From positions 274,503 through 338,502 of the forward strand of contig NZ_QJSX01000004.1 of NCBI RefSeq assembly GCF_003217515.1: a DNA stretch of 64,000 nt, in the 5' to 3' direction. Origin of the DNA: Deinococcus yavapaiensis KR-236 (GTDB lineage Bacteria > Deinococcota > Deinococci > Deinococcales > Deinococcaceae). Made by a program: the position numbers and the translations under genes. The notes under the pieces were generated by a model that searched no databases, was not told the origin of the DNA, and saw nothing but the letters and a program-made list of their open reading frames with translations. Positions 51,199-59,795 of this stretch are shown here, piece after piece (the stretch's first letter is position 1; every line of letters begins with the position of its first letter).

Positions 51199-51240
51199 GC
51201 CGATCGGCACGCGGTTCGATTCCGTCGCGTGCCGATCGGC
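51199..51240 (+). promoter_or_regulatory. 15-bp inverted repeat containing a nested palindrome
   Basis: Arms 51199-51213 and 51226-51240 are perfectly complementary, and each contains GCCGATCGGC, itself a palindrome. It lies between a terminator and the start of the small globin-like gene. A double operator or a structured leader fits better than a terminator because no T-run follows. Confidence 0.55.
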
Positions 51241-51276
51241 GGTTCTCTGTTTCTCGCTTCCCCTTGGAGGTTGGTC

Positions 51277-51684
51277 ATGTCCGAATTCACCCGTCGTCGC
51301 GTCGATGTTCCCGTTCCGCTCACCCCCGGTCAGCACGCGCAGATTCAAGCGAACCTCGACGTCCTCTTCCCCGCCGACGACCGAGCGTTGTGGGCCCTGT
51401 TCGAGGAGATCATGGACGCGCGACTGAGGCAGTCGAACGTCGCGCTCGCACCCCGAACCGCCGTTCCCGACGGCGCGTGCGTGCTGCACCTGCGGCGGTG
51501 GCTGCAAGGCGAGGTGCCGCTGCCGACGTCGCGGCCTCTCGGTCTCGGCGAAGCGTTGTTCTGGACGTTGGCCGAGGTGCTCGGCGAGGAGTTCACGCTC
51601 GACGCCCAAACGGCATGGCGCTCGGTCTGCACCGTCTTGGACGCGGTCGAGGCGAACGACGTCCACGGCGATCCGGCGCGATGA
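51277..51684 (+). CDS. Small globin-like protein (tentative)
   Basis: The 135-residue helical product has a C-terminal LGLGEALFWTLAEVLGEEFT followed by AWRSVCTVLDAVEA, similar to the G and H helices of bacterial globins. The N-terminal PVPLTPGQHAQIQANLDVLF resembles their A helix. The proximal histidine region is degenerate, so heme binding is doubtful; it could be a sensor-type or divergent globin. The ATG at 51277 has GGAGG upstream; the longer frame from 51154 includes the inverted repeats. It has no operon partner. Confidence 0.5.
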   Translation: MSEFTRRRVDVPVPLTPGQHAQIQANLDVLFPADDRALWALFEEIMDARLRQSNVALAPRTAVPDGACVLHLRRWLQGEVPLPTSRPLGLGEALFWTLAEVLGEEFTLDAQTAWRSVCTVLDAVEANDVHGDPAR

Positions 51685-51812
51685 TCCCGTTCCAGCGGAC
51701 CCGACGTTTCGTTCGAGTGGCATGATAAAGGCCCTGAACGTGCCCTCCGTTCGCTTGCGGCGAGCGCGGGCCGCTGAAGCGAGTTGACCGGGAACCGGAC
51801 GGCGAAGCCTCT

Positions 51813-51840
51813 TTGAACGCGGCCTTCCTGAAGGTATGCT
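51813..51840 (+). promoter_or_regulatory. Promoter of the BTAD-NB-ARC regulator
   Basis: TTGAAC and TATGCT are separated by 16 bp. The -10 lies 11 nt before the ATG, and GAGG precedes the start. Confidence 0.55.
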
Positions 51841-51851
51841 GAGAGGCAGCC

Positions 51852-54800
51852 ATGTCCGCGTTCCTGCACGTTCAGGTTCTGGGCCACTTCGCCCTGACCT
51901 TGGGAGGGGAGGTCGTACCGCCCGGGTCGGTTCGGCGCCGGAAAGTGCGCAGCTTGATCAAGGTGCTGGCTTTGGATCCCAGCCACGCGCTCGCACGCGA
52001 CGCCGTCATCGACTTGTTGTGGTCGGAGTTGGATCCGGCGGCGGGCGCCGCGCAGTTGTACAACGCCTTGCTCGGGTTGCGCAAAACGCTGGGCGACGCC
52101 GCGCCTCGGCTGGCTCAAGGCGTGGTGCGGCTCGCGCCGCCGGGAGGCTTGAGCGTCGACGCCGTGCACTTCCGCGCGGCCGCCGAGGAGGCGCTCGCGT
52201 CACGCGAAGCGCCGCGTTTGGCGGCCGCCGCGGCCTTGTTCACGGGTCCCTTGCTGCCCGAAGACTTGTACGAGGACTGGTCGGCGGAGCACCGCGCCGC
52301 TCTCAACGACTTGTACTTGCGGGTGCTGGAAGTCCTCGTACAAGCGCAGCCGGAAACGGCCGAGGCCACCTTGCAGCGCATGCTGGCGCTGGACCCGGCC
52401 CACGAAGAAGCCCACCTCGCGTTGCTGCGGCTGCATCGGCAACGGCCCGCGAAATTGCAAGCGCAGTTCGAGCAGTACGTGCGCGTTCGGCGCGACGAAC
52501 TGGGCGCCGAACCCAGCGACGAGGCGCGCGCCATCGTGCGCGAAGCCGAAGCGCAAAGCGCGTCCTCCCCTCACCCGCTCAACCTTCAAGGGCGCGGCGT
52601 CTCGCTGCGCCCGTCGCTGCCCGCGCCGCCCACGCCACTTGTCGGACGCGAAGAGGAAGTTCAAGCCGCCTTGGCGTGCCTGCTGGACCCGGCCGTCCGC
52701 CTGCTGACGTTGGTCGGGCCTGGTGGCAACGGCAAGACGCGTTTGGCGTTGGACGTCGCGTGGCGCGCGGCCGAGCGCGAGGACTCCCCTTTTCCGGACG
52801 GTGTGGTATGGGTGTCGGCGGGCGCGGCGACGGACGACACGCAGCTTCCCACGGCGGTCCTGACCGCGATGGGCCGCGCGGTCGGCCCCAACCCCGAGGC
52901 GCAACTGGCCGACGAGTTACGCGGCCGGCGAACGCTGCTGGCGCTCGACAATCTGGAGCACCTGCCCGGCGCGCCCGCCTGGGTGGCGCGAACGCTCGCC
53001 GCCGCGCCGACCCTCAAGGTGCTCGCCACGTCCCGCACCTTGCTGCGCCTGCAAGCCGAGCGACCGTTGGACGTGCGCGGGTTGAACCGCAGCGACGCGG
53101 CGCTTTTTTTCGAAACGGCGGCGCGCCGCGTGCAAGCCGACTACCGCGTGCCCGACGAGGACGCGACTCGCTTGGCGCGCCTGTGCGACTTGCTGGCCGG
53201 ATCGCCGCTGGCCGTGGAACTCGCCGCGTCGTGGGTGCGAGCCATGACGCTCGCGGAGATGCTGGAGGAAGTGGAGCGCGACCTCGACGTGCTCGAACGC
53301 CCCGCGCCCGACCGCGACGCTCGGCACAGCGGCCTGCGCACGGTCTTCGAAGGCTCGTGGGCGCTCCTCGAAGGCGCGGAGCGTTCGGTGCTCAAGGCGT
53401 TGTCGGTGTTCACGGGTCGCTTCAGCGTCGCGGCGGCCCGCGCGGTGGCAAGTTGCGGCCGCGCGACCTTGAGCGCCCTCGCGGATCGGTCGCTCGTGCA
53501 GATGGACGAGGGACGGCTCGAACTTCACCCGCTCGTGCGGCAGTACGTACAAGAACAAGCCGAGGAGCAACCGCAGGAGCAGGCGCGATGGCGCGAGGCG
53601 CACGCGCGCTACCACCTGACGTGGGCGCAGGACGTGGCGAAGCGGCTCAAGACGCCGGACCCGCGCGCTTTTCGGGACGTGCGGTTGAGCTTGGCGGCCG
53701 AACTCGACAACACGCGAGAAGCGTGGCGGTACGCTCGGGCGTTGGATCAAGTCGCCTTGCTGGAGCAAGCGCTGCCCGCCGTGCACGAAGTTCACAGCCA
53801 CGGCCAGGGCTTGCTCGACTTCGTGGAGTTGCTGACGGACGCGCACGACTTGCCGCCGCGTCTCGCGTCGCGGTGCGCGCTGTACCGAGGCGTGTCGCGC
53901 GCTTCGCTGGGCTCGGGTGAAGCGGTCACCGACATCGACGCGGCGGACGCGGGCGACTTGTCCGACGACGAACGCTTGATGGGCTGGACGTCGCGCGCCT
54001 ACGCGTTGGGACGCATTGGCCGAGGCGAAGAGGCGCTTCGGGACGTGGAGCGGGCGTTGAACTTGAGTCGACGCCTCGCGACGCCGCAAGCGCGGTACTT
54101 GGCGTTGAACACCCAAGCGCAAGTCTTGATGTACCTTCACCGCTTGGCGGAAGCCGAAGTCGTGCTGTCCGAAGTCGTGGCGCTGCCAAGCTTGTCGCCG
54201 GTGCAGCAAGCCACCACCTTGGCCGAACGGGCCACGTTGATCGGGCGGCAAGGGCACTTCGCACGGGCCGAAGCGGACTTGGGGCGAGCCCTGGAGTTGC
54301 TCGACGCGTTGGGAGACTCGCACAACGCTCAGACGGTGCGCCTCAACTTGGGGATGGCGCTTCAGTCACGCGGGGCGTACGCGGAATCGGCGGCGCTGCT
54401 GCAAGAAGCCGAGCGTCAAAGCCGTGAGCAAGGCAATCAGCGAACGTTGGCCAGCACTCGCCTCGCCTTGATGACGTGGCACTTCGTGTCCGGGCGCGCT
54501 CGAACCGCCTTGGAGTTGGGCGAGGAGAACGTGCGATTGTGCGAAGCGAGCGGGAACTTGAGTACGGGCCGACTGACCCTCATTCGAATGAGCGAAGTCC
54601 ACTTGGGATTGAACGAGTACGACGAAGCCGAACGCTTGCTGCACCGAGCATTGGACGCGCCCACGCCCGTGCTGATCCAAAACGCCCAGGTGGGCTTGGC
54701 GCTGCTGGCATGGCGGCGGGGACGCCATGCCGATGCACGAGCGTGGCTGGAAACGGCCGGACCGGGACGCACGCCGGCGTTGGCGCTGCGGCGGCACACG

Positions 54801-54974
54801 CTCGAGGCGCTGCTCGCCGAAGAAGCGGGTGACGCCGCGCTCATGCGGGCGTCCTTGGACGCCTTCCACGCCTCCTTGCCGCTGACGCCCGAGCCGTACG
54901 CTTCGTGGTGCCGAGCGCTGGTCGCGCCGCTGTTGACGCCTGACGCGGCGCACCACCCCGAAAGCGCCCGGTAA
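51852..54974 (+). CDS. BTAD-NB-ARC-TPR transcriptional regulator (AfsR-like)
   Basis: The 1040-residue protein has an OmpR-type winged helix and BTAD domain (residues 1-245; LWSELDPAAGAAQLYNALLG, LDPAHEEAHLALLRLHR). An NB-ARC ATPase follows with P-loop GPGGNGKT (about 290) and LLALDNLEHL. A long TPR array of several repeats then extends from about 640 to the end. This is the architecture of AfsR/SARP-type regulators. It likely binds direct repeats in promoters on nucleotide- and ligand-controlled oligomerisation. The gene has its own promoter and stands alone, so its targets are unknown. Confidence 0.88.
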   Translation: MSAFLHVQVLGHFALTLGGEVVPPGSVRRRKVRSLIKVLALDPSHALARDAVIDLLWSELDPAAGAAQLYNALLGLRKTLGDAAPRLAQGVVRLAPPGGLSVDAVHFRAAAEEALASREAPRLAAAAALFTGPLLPEDLYEDWSAEHRAALNDLYLRVLEVLVQAQPETAEATLQRMLALDPAHEEAHLALLRLHRQRPAKLQAQFEQYVRVRRDELGAEPSDEARAIVREAEAQSASSPHPLNLQGRGVSLRPSLPAPPTPLVGREEEVQAALACLLDPAVRLLTLVGPGGNGKTRLALDVAWRAAEREDSPFPDGVVWVSAGAATDDTQLPTAVLTAMGRAVGPNPEAQLADELRGRRTLLALDNLEHLPGAPAWVARTLAAAPTLKVLATSRTLLRLQAERPLDVRGLNRSDAALFFETAARRVQADYRVPDEDATRLARLCDLLAGSPLAVELAASWVRAMTLAEMLEEVERDLDVLERPAPDRDARHSGLRTVFEGSWALLEGAERSVLKALSVFTGRFSVAAARAVASCGRATLSALADRSLVQMDEGRLELHPLVRQYVQEQAEEQPQEQARWREAHARYHLTWAQDVAKRLKTPDPRAFRDVRLSLAAELDNTREAWRYARALDQVALLEQALPAVHEVHSHGQGLLDFVELLTDAHDLPPRLASRCALYRGVSRASLGSGEAVTDIDAADAGDLSDDERLMGWTSRAYALGRIGRGEEALRDVERALNLSRRLATPQARYLALNTQAQVLMYLHRLAEAEVVLSEVVALPSLSPVQQATTLAERATLIGRQGHFARAEADLGRALELLDALGDSHNAQTVRLNLGMALQSRGAYAESAALLQEAERQSREQGNQRTLASTRLALMTWHFVSGRARTALELGEENVRLCEASGNLSTGRLTLIRMSEVHLGLNEYDEAERLLHRALDAPTPVLIQNAQVGLALLAWRRGRHADARAWLETAGPGRTPALALRRHTLEALLAEEAGDAALMRASLDAFHASLPLTPEPYASWCRALVAPLLTPDAAHHPESAR

Positions 54975-55326
54975 TCCCACCTTGACGGGCCGCATCGCCG
55001 AGGACCCGTCTTCGACAAGCTTGTTCGGTATGGCGTCGACAAAGATACGCAGGCGTTCGAGTCAACGTTGGCCGCCGCAATGTAAGTCGTCATCTGCACC
55101 GTCTTCAAGCAGGGGGGCAAGTGTCCCTCGTGAATTCCGAGGGCATTTTCAGCAGCACGATGACGGTCCGCCGAAAAGAAGAAGCCACGGAGTACCTGAC
55201 CGTTCGCGAAACAGCCTCCTTCCGCTAAAAAGCGCTTGAAGACGAACAAGGCACCTACATTCAGGGCTCAAGGCAGCTTGCTTCGAATTCGCGGCGTCGT
55301 GGCCTGCCCCTGACGCCAAAGTCGCT
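54975..55326. other. 352-bp gap with no confident gene
   Basis: No RNA gene, terminator or full ORF was recognised. A 35-codon frame from GTG 55120 and a fragment reading FDKLVRYGVD before a stop near 55080 could be remnants of a decayed gene, but neither has a clear family. Confidence 0.4.
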
Positions 55327-57279
55327 TCAGGCCACGCCGACGTTCTCGATGGGCAGCGTCACGGACAGGTCAGGGGGAGTGAAGCCGAACACCTGTCCGT
55401 AGAACAGTAATTCTCCCTCCAACGCCCGCCGGATATTCTCCGCTCGCCGGAATCCGTGTCCTTCCCCCTCGAATTCCACGAGGGCGGTGGGAAGCCCGCG
55501 TGAGCGCACCGCCTCGAACATCCGCCGAGCTTGGTCAGGGGGCACGACCTTGTCCTCCAGTCCCTGGAAGAACACCACCGGGCGCGAAAGCCGTTCGGTG
55601 AAGTGAATCGGGGAGCGTGCTCGGTACAGCTCTTTCATCTCGGGGTAGGGGCCGATCAAGCTATCCAGGTAGCGGCTCTCGAATTTGTGGGTGTCCTGCG
55701 CGAGCGTCTCGGCGTCACTCACGCCGAAATGACTGGCGCCGGCGGTGAACACGTCGTGGAAGGTCAGGGCGCACAGCACGGTGTACCCTCCTGCGCTTGC
55801 GCCCGTGATCGCCATCCGCCGGGCGTCCACATCACCGCGTTGCGCCACGAATCGCGCGGCGTTCACGCAGTCCTGCACGTCCACCACGCCCCACTGTCCC
55901 CGTAGACGTTCCCGGTATTCCCGGCCGAACCCCGTCGAGCCCCCGTAGTTCACGTCCAGGACCGCGAACCCACGGGTCGTCCAGAACTGCACGAAGGGGC
56001 TGAGGACGGCGAAGGTGGCGCCCGTCGGCCCACCGTGGCCGATCACCAGCAGGGGCGGCCGTTCCCCCTCGGGGCCGCGCGCCAAGGCGTTTCTGGGCGG
56101 GTAGAAAAACGCGTGGGCGATCCGGCCGCCTTCAGTGGGGAACGCGATGGCTTCGGGCACGCTCAGGTCCCTCGGATCTACCCTGAACCCAGCGGGCTCG
56201 TGCACAACCTCCACGTCGCCCTCCTGGGAGAGTCGCACGACGCACGGCTGACGATCCGGGGCTCCCGCCAGGCAGACCACCCGCGAACCCTGAACTTGCA
56301 AGTCCCACGCGAGGCTGAACGCCGTGTCCAAGTCGCGGAGTCGCCCGTGCTCCCCGGCACGCTCCAGCACGGCCAGGTGGCTCTGCCCTCCCTGGTCGTA
56401 CGCGCACATCAGGCTGTCCTCGCTCAAGAACGCGGAGCGCGCCGGGCTGAACACCCACTGTGGCTCGCCGAACTCGGCCTCCATCGGGCAGAGCGCCTCG
56501 ACCCGTGCGCCAAGGCGATAGAGGTTCCACCACCCCGTGCGGTCGGACACGAAGTGCAACATCCCGGCGGGAGACCACCGTGGCTCCAGGGCCGATTCCC
56601 CCGGTCCACCCGCTATCTGCCGTGCACTCCGCAACGCACCGTCCTCGGCGACGTCGGCGAGCATCAGACGGGTGTCGTCCCACGGCATGTTCGGATGGTC
56701 CCATTCGGTCCACGCGAGCCGAGTTCCGTCGGGGCTGAGGCGAGGGGACGCGTAGAAGTCTGCGCCGGTGGCGATCACCACGCCGCCGTCCGTGTTTTCC
56801 CCGGCGAGCTCGACGGTCACCAGTTCGTTGCGTGGCTCATGCCCACCGTCCCGGTGATCCTCGCGTACCGCGATGATCCGTTCACGAGGCAGGTCGAGGA
56901 CCGGGTCGGCGAAGCGCACGTTCAACTTCGGCGTGATGGGCTCGGGCGTCCCACCTGGCGTTTGCCGGTAGAGGCGGCCGTCGGCGAAATGGCTGAAGTA
57001 GACCGTGCCGGCATGCACGGCGTAGCAGCGGCCACCGTACTCGTGGACCCGGGTACGGACGTCGAAAGGAGCGGGGGTGACGTCGCTGACGGTGCCGTCT
57101 TCCCCACGCTTGACCAGTACGCTGCGACCACCCTCGAAAGGGCGCATCTCGACCCAGTACACGTCAACGCCATCGACGGCGAGGTCGCTCAGGCCGACCG
57201 TTCCGGCGGTGATCGCTTCGCTGGTGATGGGGGAAGGCCAAGCGCCGTACGGGTACACCGTCTGATCCTGGTCAGGCAT
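55327..57279 (-). CDS. S9-family prolyl oligopeptidase-like peptidase
   Basis: The 650-residue product has an N-terminal beta-propeller (SPDGTRLAWTEWDHPNMPWD; EPRWSPAGMLHFVSDRTGWW) and a C-terminal alpha/beta hydrolase domain with S495 (ITGASAGGYTV), D576 (GLEDKVVPP) and H608 (GEGHGFR). This is the dipeptidyl/acyl aminoacyl peptidase group. No signal peptide is seen, so it is probably cytoplasmic. The ATG at 57279 has AAGGAGAC upstream; the frame is open 333 nt further upstream without support. Codon use looks slightly different from the core genes. Confidence 0.88.
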   Translation of the reverse strand: MPDQDQTVYPYGAWPSPITSEAITAGTVGLSDLAVDGVDVYWVEMRPFEGGRSVLVKRGEDGTVSDVTPAPFDVRTRVHEYGGRCYAVHAGTVYFSHFADGRLYRQTPGGTPEPITPKLNVRFADPVLDLPRERIIAVREDHRDGGHEPRNELVTVELAGENTDGGVVIATGADFYASPRLSPDGTRLAWTEWDHPNMPWDDTRLMLADVAEDGALRSARQIAGGPGESALEPRWSPAGMLHFVSDRTGWWNLYRLGARVEALCPMEAEFGEPQWVFSPARSAFLSEDSLMCAYDQGGQSHLAVLERAGEHGRLRDLDTAFSLAWDLQVQGSRVVCLAGAPDRQPCVVRLSQEGDVEVVHEPAGFRVDPRDLSVPEAIAFPTEGGRIAHAFFYPPRNALARGPEGERPPLLVIGHGGPTGATFAVLSPFVQFWTTRGFAVLDVNYGGSTGFGREYRERLRGQWGVVDVQDCVNAARFVAQRGDVDARRMAITGASAGGYTVLCALTFHDVFTAGASHFGVSDAETLAQDTHKFESRYLDSLIGPYPEMKELYRARSPIHFTERLSRPVVFFQGLEDKVVPPDQARRMFEAVRSRGLPTALVEFEGEGHGFRRAENIRRALEGELLFYGQVFGFTPPDLSVTLPIENVGVA

Positions 57280-57616
57280 GTTTTGTCTCCTTGGGCCACA
57301 GCCTACACGGAAGGCATGTCGAAGGTCGTGCAAACGGTCTTCCCCGCGCGAAGAACTCCTGCCGCCGGGCCGTACCAAGCGAGGGAGGACGACGGCCATT
57401 TCGAGAGCGGTCGAGGCCGCGAGAACGTGTTCAGCGACGAAGTGAGCGTGGTAGATGTGAGAACTCTGAGTGAGACATGACACCCCCGCCTGGAGAACGA
57501 AGGTAGTCGGAAGCACGACGACTCCCCCATCCGCTTGCAACCTGATATTTCGCGGGGGCTTGGCGACATCGGCCGAGCGTCTACAGCAGCGGACAAGGAT
57601 GGGGCGTATCACGGCC
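57280..57616. other. 337-bp gap between S9 peptidase and AHL-lactonase-like gene
   Basis: Nothing convincing was found. A minus-strand frame continuous with the S9 gene (MIRPILVRCC...) has no family signature or ribosome-binding site, and is treated as chance. Confidence 0.45.
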
Positions 57617-58321
57617 TTACTCGTAATACTCAGGCAGCTTTTTCAGCTCTTCCCACTGCGCATTTTCATGCCCGAAGACGACCATCGCGACCTGCTCGCG
57701 TTCCGTCAGGTCAAGCAGCTTGATCGTGCTGGCGCGGGTCGCCGCCGCGTCTGGGCTGCTGGCGTCGTCCTGCTCGTCACGAGTGAAGCCCTGGGCGAAG
57801 GGGACAGCGTCGACCGTCAATAAGACCGCTCCCGTTTTGGGCAGTCGTACCAGCACCGATTGATGTCCCGGCACATGCCCGCTCGTTTCGATCAGTTCCA
57901 GCCCCGGCAGCAGTTCCGTGTCTCCGTCCACCAACCGAATTCGGTCCATGGGTTGATCCCATTGAGATCGAAGGGCAGCAAAACGCGGGTTGCTCGCCGC
58001 GTCCGAATGATGGACACGCTGAACGACATACTCGGCCCGAATGAAGGCGGCGTGTCTTCCGGCGTGATCGATATCGTAATGCGTCGAAACGACGGTATGA
58101 ACATCCTCGGGTTTCAAGCCGATGCTTGCCAACTGCTCGATGACATCTCGTCCATTCTCGAAATCCGATTCCCCTTCCGGCATGATTTCCGGGAGTCCGC
58201 TGTCGATCAGAATATTTTTTCCGTCATTCGTCTGCACGAGATAACAAACGATCGGAATTTGATATTCCGGCATGGACCCGACCTGCATGAGGTAAAGACG
58301 CTTCACGCCATTGTGATTCAT
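57617..58321 (-). CDS. AHL-lactonase-like metallo-beta-lactamase-fold hydrolase
   Basis: The 234-residue product is a metallo-beta-lactamase-fold enzyme resembling N-acyl homoserine lactonases. It has the metal motif STHYDIDHAGRH (H81, D83, D85, H86), SGHVPGHQSVLV, the aspartate in LTVDAVPF and a late histidine in FGHENAQWEELKKLPEY. The second ligand of the usual HxHxDH is Asp instead of His. It may quench quorum signals or open other lactones. AAAGGAGCTT precedes the ATG at 58321, a strong Shine-Dalgarno. The sequence just upstream is less GC-rich than the rest of the window, consistent with recent acquisition. Confidence 0.75.
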   Translation of the reverse strand: MNHNGVKRLYLMQVGSMPEYQIPIVCYLVQTNDGKNILIDSGLPEIMPEGESDFENGRDVIEQLASIGLKPEDVHTVVSTHYDIDHAGRHAAFIRAEYVVQRVHHSDAASNPRFAALRSQWDQPMDRIRLVDGDTELLPGLELIETSGHVPGHQSVLVRLPKTGAVLLTVDAVPFAQGFTRDEQDDASSPDAAATRASTIKLLDLTEREQVAMVVFGHENAQWEELKKLPEYYE

Positions 58322-58745
58322 AAGCTCCTTTGTGAAATCAACTGTACGGCCTTGGTCATGGAAATGCTAGGCCCGAAATTCGGTCGAACTTTATGGTCAG
58401 GTCGGAATGACTCTCCCAGACATTTCGTTCGGCACCCCGCCCGACCGTGGCCACATGAGCGACGTCACGCCGCGCATCATCGCCCTACTGTAAGCACAAG
58501 GAGAGGCGTCCCTGGGAAAAACTACTGAGAGCTTGTTCCACGAGACATCGCTCGACGTCTTCCGTGTGGCGTTCGTGCTCGTGAGCGTCCCTTGAAAGCG
58601 AGGCGGCACCCGGAACACGCGGGCGGCGGTAAGCACTTCCCTCCTTCGTGTTGGTCATCGATGCCACCGGAAAGGTGAGGATGAAGCGCGGTCACGCTCC
58701 ACCCACTTGCCAGAAGGGTTGGGACGGCGCACTCGACGCATAGAG

Positions 58746-58774
58746 TTGACTCATGGCGCATAGCACGCTATCTT
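58746..58774 (+). promoter_or_regulatory. Consensus promoter abutting a terminator
   Basis: TTGACT and TATCTT are separated by 17 bp. The predicted start near 58781 is only a few nucleotides before the terminator hairpin. Confidence 0.6.
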
Positions 58775-58783
58775 TTTGTTATC

Positions 58784-58806
58784 AGCGTCCGAAAGGGCGC
58801 TTTTTT
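58784..58806 (+). terminator. Intrinsic terminator with GAAA loop and T6
   Basis: A 7-bp stem with one G-U pair, a GAAA tetraloop and six T residues forms a textbook intrinsic terminator on the plus strand. No upstream gene would need it. Confidence 0.75.
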
Positions 58807-58967
58807 CGTTTCCCGATCGCCTCTCGCATGGCAGCCTCGTGACCGACCGTCGACCCACAAGACATCGCCACCCGGAACGCCGTGCGTTCGGTCTTGGCGG
58901 TGCGGCAGTACGACGTCGAATCCAGGATCGTGGTGGTATTCGTTTCTCCACAGGGCGATACTTACCC

Positions 58968-59507
58968 ATGGCGCCTCTCTACCTCGTCATCGGACCTCCA
59001 GCCGTTGGGAAAAGCACCACGAGTCGAGCCTTGGCAGCCCGATTCGACAAGAGTATCCACGTTCCAGTCGACGACTTGCGTCACATGGTGGTGTCCGGCC
59101 TGGCGCTTCCCGCCGCCGAATGGTCCGACGCCCTGACGGAACAGGTCGCCTTGGCTCGAGACAGCGCCATCGCCATGGCCGTTCGGTACAACGACGCCGG
59201 CTTCACCGTCGTGCTCGACGACTTCGTCGATTTCCACAAGGACGAGGAATACCGAGCTCTGGTCGATCGTCCTGAATTTCACCGAATCTTGCTGTGGCCG
59301 GAGAAGAACGAGGCGCACCACCGGAACCTTCGACGAGCGGGCGCCAGTTCGGTGCGGCACTACATCGATGAAGGAATTTCCTTGGTCTACGAGAACGTCA
59401 CGCAGTATCTCGGGGAACTCGGGCAGGAGGGTTGGATAATCATCGATAACACCGACCTTTCCGTCGAACTGACGGTCGCTCGAATCATGGAGGCCACGCT
59501 TACGTGA
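58968..59507 (+). CDS. P-loop kinase-like ATPase (zeta/chloramphenicol-phosphotransferase type)
   Basis: The 179-residue product is a small P-loop protein with LVIGPPAVGKSTTSRAL (Walker A at 9-16). A conserved HVPVDDLRHM acidic motif after it and VVLDDFVDF as Walker B follow. It resembles zeta-toxin-like and chloramphenicol-phosphotransferase-like kinases. The substrate is unknown. No antitoxin-like gene is adjacent. The ATG at 58968 has no clear Shine-Dalgarno; GATACT five nt upstream could be a leaderless -10. The promoter-terminator unit 160-220 bp upstream may control it. Confidence 0.72.
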   Translation: MAPLYLVIGPPAVGKSTTSRALAARFDKSIHVPVDDLRHMVVSGLALPAAEWSDALTEQVALARDSAIAMAVRYNDAGFTVVLDDFVDFHKDEEYRALVDRPEFHRILLWPEKNEAHHRNLRRAGASSVRHYIDEGISLVYENVTQYLGELGQEGWIIIDNTDLSVELTVARIMEATLT

Positions 59508-59795
59508 CGTCGTCGTTCGAGGCGAGCGAAGCGAATTCGCTCGACTTGATGGGCTCTCATCCCCAGTGAAGTGGTGGACGATGAGCAACGGTGGGACGTT
59601 GCGCTTCCCCTCCCAGCACGTCACGTGACCGCGAAAAGGTGCCACGCGAAGAATCGCAACTCCGAACAAGCGAAGGCCGTTGGGCCCCATCGACGCATTC
59701 CGCGAGTGCGAACCACTGGATGCACACGCCGGGGCAAGGCCCGCCGTATGCTGGCTTCACTCCCAACTCTTTCGATTCGAAAGGACCAAGAACGC

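Larger units (their letters stand above)
58322..58967. other. 646-bp region without a recognised gene
   Basis: The region holds one consensus promoter and one intrinsic terminator (listed separately), short AT-rich stretches, and no gene with a recognisable product. An ATG at 58753 opens a 29-codon Phe/Arg-rich frame (MAHSTLSFCY...) that runs through the terminator and could be a leader peptide. Confidence 0.5.

Noticed and set aside
55120..55227. A 35-codon frame (MSLVNSEGIF...) in the gap after the BTAD-NB-ARC gene
   Set aside because: No Shine-Dalgarno, no family, and too short to separate from chance.
57280..57612. In-frame upstream extension of the S9 peptidase
   Set aside because: It adds about 110 residues with no homology pattern, and the ATG at 57279 has a good Shine-Dalgarno.
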